Assembly (NCBI GenBank): GCA_022484595.1
Contig: JAKVLB010000003.1
Location: 62,001-126,000 of the forward strand
DNA: 64,000 nt
Direction of reading: 5' to 3'
Source: Mageeibacillus sp.
GTDB taxonomy: Bacteria; Bacillota; Clostridia; Saccharofermentanales; Saccharofermentanaceae
Part shown: one piece after another, positions 34,171 through 42,188 of the stretch
Layout: each line of letters begins with the position of its first letter
How positions within the stretch are numbered: position 1 is the first letter of the stretch
The notes under the pieces: generated by a model
The model's database searches: none
What the model was told of the DNA's origin: nothing
The model's input: the letters and a program-made list of their open reading frames with translations, nothing else
Position numbers and translations under genes: made by a program

Positions 34171-34959
34171 CTATCCTCCTATCAAAGTTAAATAGCTGTT
34201 TACAAAGTAATCTCCGACCAGAAGTACAAATACCGTCGCACCTGAAATGAACGGCGCCAGGGCAATCTTCTTTTTACGACTGACAAGCATTCCAATAAGA
34301 CCTGAAAGGCATGTCAGTATCAGCATAAAAAGTCCGTTCCAAAGGCCTGTGAATAGAAACATAACTGCGAAAAGCTTAAGATCCGCCCCGCCGATAATTG
34401 TCTTCTTTACAGCTTTTTCCATGATCGTGGATGCAATCAGAAGTACCGCCGAGATTCCCACAGACGCGACAACCCCATCAAGCGCATAGCTCGTAAGATT
34501 CGGCATAAACGGTTCAGTCAGTATGTACACCGCAATGGCCGCGAAAAGAAAACCGTTGGTAATCTTGTGCTGCCATATATCGGTCAGTGATATACCGAGC
34601 AGAATAACCTCTAGTGCCAGATTGCGCAGCAAAACAGCGTCGATATAAGGGTTTGCAACTGCTGTCAAAACAAACGCAACACCCAGAAGAACTTCGGTAA
34701 ACAGACAGCTTATCGGCACTCGAGCGCCGCAATAGCGGCATTTGCCCTTAAGAGCTATGTAAGACACTATCGGAAACAGATCGCCAATGGCAAGTTCGTG
34801 ACCGCATGTGTCACAGTGGCTGTGACCGTGTACCCAGTCGACACCTGCAAGTACTCTTCCGGCAGTACATGCTATGAAGCTGGCAAATATGGTTCCAAAA
34901 ATGAACAGCAGCACCAGAACATATACAGCAATAAAGGTATTCTCAAAAATCGGCATCAA
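34171..34959 (-). CDS. pilD: Prepilin peptidase (A24 family)
   Basis: The 262-residue membrane enzyme cleaves the basic leader from prepilins and methylates the new N-terminus. The cytoplasmic N-terminal region has two Cys pairs, Cys49/Cys52 and Cys74/Cys77, which form the zinc site of bifunctional enzymes. The two catalytic Asp residues are in LTDIWQHKIT (Asp127) and IGGADLKLF (Asp193, the GxGD-type motif in a GGAD form). About eight membrane helices are predicted. It would process the three pilins, the minor pilins and probably the orphan pilin at 16101. Confidence 0.93.
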   Translation of the reverse strand: MMPIFENTFIAVYVLVLLFIFGTIFASFIACTAGRVLAGVDWVHGHSHCDTCGHELAIGDLFPIVSYIALKGKCRYCGARVPISCLFTEVLLGVAFVLTAVANPYIDAVLLRNLALEVILLGISLTDIWQHKITNGFLFAAIAVYILTEPFMPNLTSYALDGVVASVGISAVLLIASTIMEKAVKKTIIGGADLKLFAVMFLFTGLWNGLFMLILTCLSGLIGMLVSRKKKIALAPFISGATVFVLLVGDYFVNSYLTLIGG

Positions 34960-34971
34960 CTGTAGTCCCCC

Positions 34972-36183
34972 TTACATTAAATCGTAAACCGTAAACATCG
35001 GCAGATATATTGATATTACTATAAAACCCGCAAAAACAGATAAGAAAACAAGAATTGCCGGCTCAAGCTTCGCAAGAGCCTTTGCCGTCGCCTGGTCGTA
35101 TTCGTTTGTATAATACTCGCCTATAGTCTTTAATGTCTCTTCAAGTTCTCCCGTAGCCTCTCCGACTGACACCATCTGCTTCATGATATCCGGAAAAAGC
35201 CTGCTCTGATTCATTGATTCGGCGATTGTATGTCCTGTCTGAATTCTCTCGACCATTGAAGCAATCTCGCGCCTTATAATATAATTGCTCATTACCTTGG
35301 AAGTGGTCTCAAGAGCCTTATCAATCATCAGACCGGACGAAAGCATCGAAGACATTGTATCTGAAAACTGCTCGCAGGCATGATAGGTGATAATCCTGCC
35401 TATGATTGGAAGCTTAAGCTGTATCTTGGACACAGTTACTTTCCCGGACTCCGAGTGCGAATAAATAATCCCTCCGACAACCACGATCGCTATCACGACA
35501 CAAATAGCTATAAAATTGTGCGCGAAAAAGTTCGACATCGCAATCAGAATCCTGGTTGGTACAGGCATCTGACCGCCAAGATCCGTAAAGGTCTTTGTAA
35601 GCTTCGGAATAACAAATGCCATTATTACAATAAGAACTACTACCGACAAGGCCAGCATAAATGTCGGATATGCAAGTGCTGATTTGAGTTTGGAATTAAC
35701 CTTGTATGACTTGGCGTAGAAGGTTGAAAGTGACGCAAAAGATCTGTCAAGTCTTCCGCTCATCTCACCGGATCTCACTGTCTCAAAGAATGTTATCGGA
35801 AAATCAGGACAGTTCTTCTCAAATGATTTGGCGACTCCGTTGCCCTGTGTAATATCATCGGCAGCCTTCAGAAGTTCGTTTCTCACCTGCTTGTTCTTTG
35901 TCTGGTCCGCAATCATTCTTACACATTGACCGATAGGAATTCCGGCCTTAAGAATAATTGCAAACTGCTGGCAGGCGACCGACAGATACTTGGACGTAAC
36001 AACTTTGCCGACACTGTGTCCAAGCAGATTATCAAGCGTCGTCTTCTTAACCTGTTCAATTGAAAGTACAATAGGGAAATTGACTTTGATTTTGCTTACG
36101 GCATCAAAACGGTCATACGCTTCGATAACGCCTCTCCTTCGTTCTCCTTCAACAGACTGAGCATAGTATTTAAATGTTTCCAA
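34972..36183 (-). CDS. pilC: PilC inner-membrane platform protein
   Basis: The 403-residue protein has two GspF/PilC domains. The first lies at about 65-190 (FAIILKAGIPIGQCVRMIAD, SGEMSGRLDRSFASLSTFY) and the second at about 265-390 (FSDTMSSMLSSGLMIDKALE, VSVGEATGELEETLKTIGEY). Three membrane helices are visible near 170-192, 213-235 and 370-392. It is the platform on which the PilB motor turns to assemble the pilus. It lies 20 bases after PilB. Confidence 0.93.
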   Translation of the reverse strand: METFKYYAQSVEGERRRGVIEAYDRFDAVSKIKVNFPIVLSIEQVKKTTLDNLLGHSVGKVVTSKYLSVACQQFAIILKAGIPIGQCVRMIADQTKNKQVRNELLKAADDITQGNGVAKSFEKNCPDFPITFFETVRSGEMSGRLDRSFASLSTFYAKSYKVNSKLKSALAYPTFMLALSVVVLIVIMAFVIPKLTKTFTDLGGQMPVPTRILIAMSNFFAHNFIAICVVIAIVVVGGIIYSHSESGKVTVSKIQLKLPIIGRIITYHACEQFSDTMSSMLSSGLMIDKALETTSKVMSNYIIRREIASMVERIQTGHTIAESMNQSRLFPDIMKQMVSVGEATGELEETLKTIGEYYTNEYDQATAKALAKLEPAILVFLSVFAGFIVISIYLPMFTVYDLM

Positions 36184-36203
36184 AAGCTTCTCCTCCCAAT
36201 TTC

Positions 36204-37886
36204 TCAGTCAATTGCAGGAACGACGCGAAGCAGCTCGTCTGCCGTCGTTATACCTGCTTTAACAAGATCTCTTCCGTTCTCAATCATTGAAGTGAAGCCT
36301 GTACCGGCAAGAGCTTTTCGAAGTTCTGAGCCGTTCTTTCCGGAGCTTATGGCATCCCTTAAATCGGAATTCATCGTGAGTATCTCAAAGACACCGATTC
36401 TTCCCCTGTATCCGGAGCCGAAACATCTCTCGCATCCGTGTCCGTGGTAATATGGAGTTCCGTCATCCGGCAACCCGAGCAATGACAAAACATACGGGTC
36501 AGGTCTGAACTCCTCGCGGCAGTTCGGGCAGACTCTTCTCAGGAGTCTCTGTGATATTACGCCTCGCAATGAACCGGCTATCAGATACGGTTCCACTCCG
36601 AGATCTCTCAGGCGGTCTACTGCTGACACCGCGTCTTCCGTATGGATAGTTGATAACACGAGGTGACCCGTCATGGCGGCACGCATCGCAATCTCTGCTG
36701 TCTCGCCGTCTCTGATTTCTCCGACACAGATTACATCCGGATCCTGACGCAGACATGAGCGAAGCGCACTGGCGAAAGTCAGTCCGGTCTTCTCATTTAT
36801 CGCGACCTGTGTAACTCCTGCTATCTGGAACTCAACCGGATCTTCAAGAGAAATGACGTTTACAGTCTCTCCCTTGAGTTCGTGAATCATGGTGTAAAGC
36901 GTGGAAGTCTTGCCTGAGCCCGTTGGTCCGACGACAAGAATCATTCCAGAAGAGTTGCGAAGAATTCTGTCAAATCTCTCGTTGTCCTTCTCGGTAATTC
37001 CTATGCCGCGCCTGTTAAGTGTATTCTGATCGCGCCAGAGAATTCTGATTACAACCTTCTCACCGAAAATAGTCGGCAATGTATTAAGTCTTAAATCAAC
37101 AACCGTTCCGTCCGGTCTTCTGACAACGGCTCTTCCGTCCTGAGGCACCCTTCTCTCCGTAATATTCATTGCAGCCATTACCTTAAGCCTCGAAATGACC
37201 GAATTCTGAAGTTCCTTCGGAACCTTCATTATTGTATTGAGCCTTCCGTCAACTCTGATTCTGACAAGCATCTCCTTTTCATATGGCTCGAAATGCACAT
37301 CCGACGCCTTCTCCGCAATTGATCGCTCAAGAAGCGAGTTGACAAGCTTTACTGTTGGCGCCGCAACTTCATCATTGTTGCTCTCAAGTTCTGTACTGAG
37401 CTCCTCAACGGTGAGCTGATGTTCTTCTCTCATCTGCTCAATCGCTTTATTGGCACCTTCATTCTCATATAGAACACTAAGTGCCCTCGTAATCGCATCG
37501 CTGAACGCAATCATCGGTATGACGCGTCGTCCCGTCATTTCACGGACTGTCTCTATTGCTCTGAAATTGAGCGGGTCTTCCATAGCTATATAGAGGTTGT
37601 TGCCATCCTGCTTAACAGGAACAAGTCTGTTAAGACTCGCAGTATCCCGCGGAATTAGCGTCGTGACAGACGGATCTATCGTCGCCTTGTTGAGGTCGAT
37701 ATACTCAACGCCGAGCTGAAGTCTCAATGCCTCAACGAAAGAATTCTCAGAGATATACCCGTCATCAATAAGAACCTGTCCGAGTCTCTTACCGCTGCCC
37801 TTCTGCTTTGCCAATGCCTCTTCAAGCTGCGATTCCGTGATTGCGCCGGAATCTATAAGCATTTCACCCAGTCTCTTGTTCTTCAA
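36204..37886 (-). CDS. pilB: PilB pilus extension ATPase
   Basis: The 560-residue cytoplasmic ATPase powers pilus extension. It has an N-terminal MshEN/GSPII_E_N domain (RLGEMLIDSGAITESQLEEA, then KRLGQVLIDDGYISE) that in some relatives binds cyclic di-GMP. The ATPase core has Walker A VVGPTGSGKTSTLY near 316-329, an Asp box (ISLEDPVEFQ), Walker B and a His box (STIHTEDAVSAVDRLRDLG). The zinc-binding tetracysteine of PilB/GspE is present as CPNCREEF and CERCFGSGYRGR near 455-500, which separates it from PilT. Confidence 0.95.
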   Translation of the reverse strand: MKNKRLGEMLIDSGAITESQLEEALAKQKGSGKRLGQVLIDDGYISENSFVEALRLQLGVEYIDLNKATIDPSVTTLIPRDTASLNRLVPVKQDGNNLYIAMEDPLNFRAIETVREMTGRRVIPMIAFSDAITRALSVLYENEGANKAIEQMREEHQLTVEELSTELESNNDEVAAPTVKLVNSLLERSIAEKASDVHFEPYEKEMLVRIRVDGRLNTIMKVPKELQNSVISRLKVMAAMNITERRVPQDGRAVVRRPDGTVVDLRLNTLPTIFGEKVVIRILWRDQNTLNRRGIGITEKDNERFDRILRNSSGMILVVGPTGSGKTSTLYTMIHELKGETVNVISLEDPVEFQIAGVTQVAINEKTGLTFASALRSCLRQDPDVICVGEIRDGETAEIAMRAAMTGHLVLSTIHTEDAVSAVDRLRDLGVEPYLIAGSLRGVISQRLLRRVCPNCREEFRPDPYVLSLLGLPDDGTPYYHGHGCERCFGSGYRGRIGVFEILTMNSDLRDAISSGKNGSELRKALAGTGFTSMIENGRDLVKAGITTADELLRVVPAID

Positions 37887-37905
37887 TTTGCAGCCCCCCT
37901 ATAGC

Positions 37906-38424
37906 TTATTGATTATTGGTCAGGTGATCCGGATGAACCGTAATCACATTAGAAACAATCTCATTATTATCTTTATCCAGAATCGAGACCGTGAATGTAA
38001 ACATAAAGGTCTGTGAATCCAATCCGTTATTAAGTCCTTCAATATGCGTCTTCAGTCCGAGATTTGCGTAGTAGTTCTCGAAAAGTTCTTCCGTTGAGGT
38101 CGTGCCGTAAGCCGAGCGCACTATTCCGTCTGTTCCGTTCTTGTATGTGAAATACTCACCTGTCGCATCATCACAATAATAGATGATATTCGCTGAATCA
38201 GTCTTGGATGAACCATTGCAGCCGTTAAGTCCTTCGGATATCGTGTAGACAGCTGCCTGTTCAAGCGTCTGTGCGGCATTGGTGACTTCAAGACTCTTGC
38301 GCATAGTAAGCAGAAGTGCAATGCCTCCGACGGCAGCAGTTGCGACAAAAGCGGTGATAGCCATCGCGACTATCATCTCACCCATTGTAAAACCCTGTCT
38401 GCTTCTTCTCTTCATCATTCCCAC
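37906..38424 (-). CDS. Minor pilin, PilW-like
   Basis: The 172-residue protein has a canonical prepilin signal, RSRQGFTMGEMIVAMAITAF: cleavage after Gly, Phe at +1 and Glu at +5. The hydrophobic helix is followed by a globular domain of about 130 residues. Minor pilins of this size usually help start pilus assembly or sit at the tip. It follows a PilV-like protein with a 10-base overlap and precedes PilB by 19 bases, so it belongs to the assembly operon. Confidence 0.8.
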   Translation of the reverse strand: MGMMKRRSRQGFTMGEMIVAMAITAFVATAAVGGIALLLTMRKSLEVTNAAQTLEQAAVYTISEGLNGCNGSSKTDSANIIYYCDDATGEYFTYKNGTDGIVRSAYGTTSTEELFENYYANLGLKTHIEGLNNGLDSQTFMFTFTVSILDKDNNEIVSNVITVHPDHLTNNQ

Positions 38425-38825
38425 CAGCGTGAATAAATATATGTAAATTTCAACTTGTCGTCACTGCCATAAACGCTGTAAAAACTGGCAGTATCCGTGG
38501 AAACCTTCTTATTGCCGTCTGTAACATTATATATGTCAATATTGCCTGTAAAATAATCATAAACACTCGTTCTCTCGTTAAGATAATCCGAGATAACAGT
38601 GGCAGCGTTATCTTCCACGTTATATTTGGGTTCCGCGGCTTCTCTCGCATTCAGAAGGCTATAATACTCCGTATACCTTGACTTGGCCTGCGCCATTGAT
38701 TTATACGCTACCTGAGAGACAGACAGAACAGCAACCAGCGACAGCGAGATGATAAGCGCAGCCGCAAGCGCCTCCGGAAGCGAGTCTCCTGTATCACTTT
38801 TAAGTTTATCAAGTAATGCCTTCAC
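38415..38825 (-). CDS. Minor pilin-like protein, PilV-like
   Basis: The 136-residue protein has a degenerate prepilin signal: GDSLPEALAAALIISLSLVA. Gly is followed by Asp instead of Phe/Met, while Glu is kept at +5 (D-S-L-P-E). The 20-residue hydrophobic helix follows. The remaining domain is Tyr-rich (RYTEYYSLLN, YIYSRWWE at the C-terminus). It overlaps the PilX-like gene by 4 bases and the PilW-like gene by 10 bases. Processing by PilD is uncertain with Asp at +1. Confidence 0.68.
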   Translation of the reverse strand: MKALLDKLKSDTGDSLPEALAAALIISLSLVAVLSVSQVAYKSMAQAKSRYTEYYSLLNAREAAEPKYNVEDNAATVISDYLNERTSVYDYFTGNIDIYNVTDGNKKVSTDTASFYSVYGSDDKLKFTYIYSRWWE

Positions 38826-39562
38826 GACTCATCCTCCATCCATAACACTTGTTTCCAGTACTGGTTGTGAACAATCAGCAGAGCCTTTATCTTGCGCACA
38901 AGCGGATATTTGCTTACAACATTGCCGACGCTGTCATACCCGGAAATTGAAACCGTCATACTGTAATCTGTATCCATTGTGATCGTGACCAGAAAATGAT
39001 CCGGCAAATCCCAGCATCCGATAGCTATAAGGTCTGATACATTAACTTTTTTCGAAAAGTTAACCTTGCTTGGCATTACCAGATTAAAGGTCTTTGTAAC
39101 CGAAGTCTTTTCTTTGAATACGGCTGTTGCCATAATTGATACAATCTTCTGATAGTAATTGCTCTTACTGATATAAAGACTTCCGTCACTATTTACGGTT
39201 CCGGCATATCCGCAGCTGTAATAAGTATTGGTGTTAGGATCAAATACACTCCAATATCCGTAATTATTCTTATCAGCTTTTACTTCCGACAGGAACTGAT
39301 CAAACAGATATCTGTACACGGTACTGGTCGGAACGTCAGCTGTGATCTTATTAGTACCGGTCGAGCCCGACGAGGCAGGTTCTGACGTCTTGGTCTCTGC
39401 ATATTTATAGGCATTCTGAGCCGACTGAACGGTAGACAGCATCAGCGTCAGCATAGTAACTCCGATAAAAGCGACTATGATAAACAGAAACATTGCAAGA
39501 GCCAGTGAAGATCCTTCACACGATGAAAGTTTTCTCCTTATGTACGACGTAGTCTTCATCAC
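38822..39562 (-). CDS. PilX-like minor pilus component
   Basis: The 246-residue protein has a basic leader (YIRRKLSSCEG) and a hydrophobic helix (LALAMFLFIIVAFIGVTMLT). It lacks a clear Gly-Phe-Thr-Leu-x-Glu prepilin site; EGSSLALAM is the only candidate and has no Glu at +5. This pattern is like PilX/PilV-type proteins, which often begin with GxxLxxAL. A Ser/Thr/Gly linker near 83-92 precedes a beta-rich domain. It is the first gene after the pilin terminator and may start a second transcript. Confidence 0.62.
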   Translation of the reverse strand: MMKTTSYIRRKLSSCEGSSLALAMFLFIIVAFIGVTMLTLMLSTVQSAQNAYKYAETKTSEPASSGSTGTNKITADVPTSTVYRYLFDQFLSEVKADKNNYGYWSVFDPNTNTYYSCGYAGTVNSDGSLYISKSNYYQKIVSIMATAVFKEKTSVTKTFNLVMPSKVNFSKKVNVSDLIAIGCWDLPDHFLVTITMDTDYSMTVSISGYDSVGNVVSKYPLVRKIKALLIVHNQYWKQVLWMEDES

Positions 39563-39705
39563 CCGGTAGCCTCTCTTGCAGACAAAAGGTCGCTCACGCT
39601 AATTAATATTATTATAATACAAAAGCGTGTGCCATCGACTCTTATTTGAATAATGTTATCAAAAAAATCACAAATTTCAGCGCAAGACATTATCTGTAAC
39701 AAAAA

Positions 39706-39729
39706 GGCTTCCGGCAAATACCGGAAGCC
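39706..39729 (-). terminator. Intrinsic terminator after the major pilin
   Basis: On the minus strand GGCTTCCGG pairs with CCGGAAGCC across TATTTG and is followed by TTTTTGTTACAG. It lies 33 bases beyond the pilin stop and separates the pilin from the assembly genes. Confidence 0.85.
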
Positions 39730-39762
39730 CCTTAATTACTGTGCTTTACCTCTTGGTTATAC

Positions 39763-40188
39763 TCAGGATGCTGCTGCCCATGCAATAGTAACTGTCTGTG
39801 AACCATCGGTTGCAGGTGTAATTGTTACGTTACAAACCTCATCTGTGTAAGCAGTTGTCGAAACATAACCAAGTGCTGCATTGGAGTTGCCGCCGTCAGC
39901 TGTAGTGCCCTTGCCGTAGCCTGTGATGCCTGTGGATGCGTCCTTGACTGCGCCATTGACCGCATCGTAGTAATATGTCTTTGTCGTAGTCTCACCGTTG
40001 CCCAGGAAAGCTGCTACTGCGGCTGCCTTTGCGGCACGGGCGTTAGCGAGGTCTGTCGACTCTCTTGACTTCTCAAGCTGCGCTGTAAAAATCGGCACCG
40101 AAACACCTACCAAAACTGCAATGATTGCAACTACAACGAGGAGCTCTGCGAGTGTAAAACCCTTCTTGCTTGAACGAATCTTTTTCAT
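39763..40188 (-). CDS. Major type IV pilin
   Basis: The 141-residue protein has a textbook prepilin signal: leader MKKIRSSKKG, then FTLAELLVVVAIIAVLVGVS with Phe at +1 and Glu at +5. The globular part is Ala/Thr/Gly-rich with YYYDAV and GYGKGT, and ends TVTIAWAAAS. A consensus promoter and an intrinsic terminator that frame this gene alone argue for high expression, as expected for the fibre subunit. AAGGAG lies before the ATG. Only one Cys is present (near residue 120), so no pilin disulfide loop is formed. Confidence 0.88.
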   Translation of the reverse strand: MKKIRSSKKGFTLAELLVVVAIIAVLVGVSVPIFTAQLEKSRESTDLANARAAKAAAVAAFLGNGETTTKTYYYDAVNGAVKDASTGITGYGKGTTADGGNSNAALGYVSTTAYTDEVCNVTITPATDGSQTVTIAWAAAS

Positions 40189-40252
40189 AAATTTGTCTCC
40201 TTCCGAATCCTTGTTAGATTATCTTCGGGTATCACCCCTGCTTGATGATTCG

Positions 40253-40281
40253 ATTGTAGTCGCACGCCACATTTCTGTCAA
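40253..40281 (-). promoter_or_regulatory. Consensus promoter of the major pilin gene
   Basis: Read on the minus strand, TTGACA (40281-40276) and TACAAT (40258-40253) are exactly 17 bases apart. Transcription would begin near 40246, leaving a leader of about 57 bases before the start codon. Confidence 0.8.
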
Positions 40282-40444
40282 TATTCAAAGATTTTATTTC
40301 AAAGTAAGTTCATCTCCTGTTAAAATTTGCTCTGTAAATGTATAAAAATATACTTAAAAATAAAAACAGAAAACCAGGCAATTATCCGGGAACTTCTTAT
40401 TTCAGCCACATTTGTTAAGACGGAATGTACAGGTTTCTTCTGTA

Positions 40445-40942
40445 TCAGCCTGCGTTTGTATATGGAGACGCTACAGCCTTCTTAACCCATCCGGTCATAT
40501 CATGATCAATATTGCCCTTGTTGTCTTTGAAGATGACAACTACAAATCTTCCGGCCTCGCCGTTATTCGGGTAACCGAATGTACTGTCGTTGGTAAGTGC
40601 GCCAATGTCAAATATATCGTTCTTCCAGTCAAGACTGGTAGAGAGTCCGTAGCCCGCCGGCAGCACCATATTATCAGATGTCTTTATTATCTGTCCTGTC
40701 GAAGCATCATAATAATAAGCAACTTCGCAATTAAGACCGCTGCTATAGTAAGATGAGACCGCCGCAGCTACAGCGGCATTGTAGAATGCCCTGTCGGCCG
40801 ATTTACGGTTGGATTTGAGCTGACCGACGAAAACAGGAACACCTATAACCGCGACGATGGCAATGACTCCAACCACCATCATCAGCTCCGCAAGGGTAAA
40901 TCCCCTGAGATGAGAAAATCCTGTCTTCGCAATGCGTGTCAA
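40445..40942 (-). CDS. Type IV pilin, second type
   Basis: The 165-residue protein has the prepilin signal LRGFTLAELMMVVGVIAIVA with Phe at +1 and Glu at +5. The start is placed at TTG 40942 because GGAGG lies 8 bases upstream; earlier in-frame ATGs fall inside the MalY-type gene. The globular part shares AYYYDAS and AGYGLST with the other two pilins and adds a longer C-terminal region (FGYPNNGEAGRFVVVIF). It follows the aminotransferase gene by 52 bases and precedes the major pilin by 256 bases. It may be a minor or alternative fibre subunit. Confidence 0.8.
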   Translation of the reverse strand: MTRIAKTGFSHLRGFTLAELMMVVGVIAIVAVIGVPVFVGQLKSNRKSADRAFYNAAVAAAVSSYYSSGLNCEVAYYYDASTGQIIKTSDNMVLPAGYGLSTSLDWKNDIFDIGALTNDSTFGYPNNGEAGRFVVVIFKDNKGNIDHDMTGWVKKAVASPYTNAG

Positions 40943-40994
40943 ATCAGATACCTCCAATCGGAAACAGTTGCAAACTATACAGTTAATTTTAACT

Positions 40995-42188
40995 CTATTT
41001 TGCCAAGGTCTCAAGGCGATGCATCGCCTCTTCGACAAATACTCTGGGAGTTGCCACATTGAGCCTGACAAAGCCGGACAGTCCTTCGCCATACTGTTCT
41101 CCGCACGACAAAAAGAGTCCTGTTCTGTTTCTTATATAAGCAGCGACATCAGCGAATCCCGCGTGTTCCGAAGCCGGGCAAAGAGATGTGGCGTCTATCC
41201 ACAGAAGATATGTTGCATCGGATTGAAAGACGTGGAGATGCGGCATGTGTGATTCCATAAACTGCATACAGTAGTTCTTGTTTCCGCTCACATACCTGTT
41301 AAGCTCATCAAGCCATCTCTCCCCCTTTTCGAACGCTGATACTGCAGCCGTCACAGCCATGAAATTCGGCTCGGCGACCTCGTCGTTATTGAGACCTCTG
41401 ACTATTTGCGCCCTGAGTCTTGGGTTAGGTATGAAGCCGGCTGCCGACTGCATTCCGGCCAGGTTGAATGCCTTGGACGGTGACCAGCACGATATCGAAA
41501 TCTTACGGCAAATATCCGAAGCCGACGCGAATGGAACGTAGGAAGATTCCGGACTATGCACATCACAATGAATTTCATCTGATATCACCGTGACGTGATA
41601 TCTGGCGCAGAGCTCTCCGACTCTTGCAAGTTCGTTCTTCGTCCATATTCTGCCGCAGGGATTCTGCGGATTGCATAGAATCATCAGAGTCGTCTGCGGG
41701 TCCTTAAGCTTTTCTTCCAGGTCCCTGAAATCCATCTGCCAGGCATGTCCGTCGTAAAACAATCTGTTGGTCAGAACTCTGCATCCGTTGTTCACTACGC
41801 AGTTGAAAAAGACGTTATAGACCGGGGTCTGTAAAACAACATTCTCATTTGGATGTGTAAGTCTTCTGACAGCTGAAGAAATCAAAGGCACAACTCCCGT
41901 AACAAAGAATATCTCTTCCTTTGCCACTGTCAGGCTGTGACGTCTGGACCACCAGGAGATGTAAGCTTTATACCACTCGTCAGGAACGTAGGTATAGCCA
42001 TAAGCAGCGCAGTTCAGGCGAGCCTTGAGGTCGGCCACTATTTCCGGAGCTACTTCAAAGTCCATATCGGCAACCCACATCGGGAGCTCACCCGGTGAGA
42101 CCTTCCATTTCCATGACCACGTGTCACGGCGGTCAGGCGCAATATCAAATTCATACTGCGGAGCAGAGTCTGATTGTCCTTGTTTCAT
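40995..42188 (-). CDS. MalY/PatB-type PLP-dependent aminotransferase or C-S lyase
   Basis: The 397-residue fold-type I enzyme matches the MalY/PatB group, whose members usually act as cystathionine beta-lyases. Visible motifs are the N-terminal WKVSPGELPMWVADMDFEVA, NPQNPCGRIWTKNELARV near 175, SDEIHCDV near 203 (PLP-pyridine Asp) and SCWSPSKAFNLAGMQ near 233 with the Schiff-base Lys. The C-terminal domain ends GFVRLNVATPRVFVEEAM. Its reading frame overlaps the end of the DUF3737 gene by 38 bases. AAGGGA lies 5 bases before the ATG. Confidence 0.9.
   Translation of the reverse strand: MKQGQSDSAPQYEFDIAPDRRDTWSWKWKVSPGELPMWVADMDFEVAPEIVADLKARLNCAAYGYTYVPDEWYKAYISWWSRRHSLTVAKEEIFFVTGVVPLISSAVRRLTHPNENVVLQTPVYNVFFNCVVNNGCRVLTNRLFYDGHAWQMDFRDLEEKLKDPQTTLMILCNPQNPCGRIWTKNELARVGELCARYHVTVISDEIHCDVHSPESSYVPFASASDICRKISISCWSPSKAFNLAGMQSAAGFIPNPRLRAQIVRGLNNDEVAEPNFMAVTAAVSAFEKGERWLDELNRYVSGNKNYCMQFMESHMPHLHVFQSDATYLLWIDATSLCPASEHAGFADVAAYIRNRTGLFLSCGEQYGEGLSGFVRLNVATPRVFVEEAMHRLETLAK

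Noticed and set aside
36204-37886. PilT retraction ATPase
   Set aside because: The N-terminal MshEN domain and the tetracysteine zinc site identify PilB.
40190-40250. Riboswitch in the leader of the pilin gene (for example cyclic di-GMP)
   Set aside because: The leader of about 57 bases has only a tiny GGGT-GAT-ACCC hairpin and lacks the conserved tetraloop and receptor of a cyclic di-GMP aptamer.
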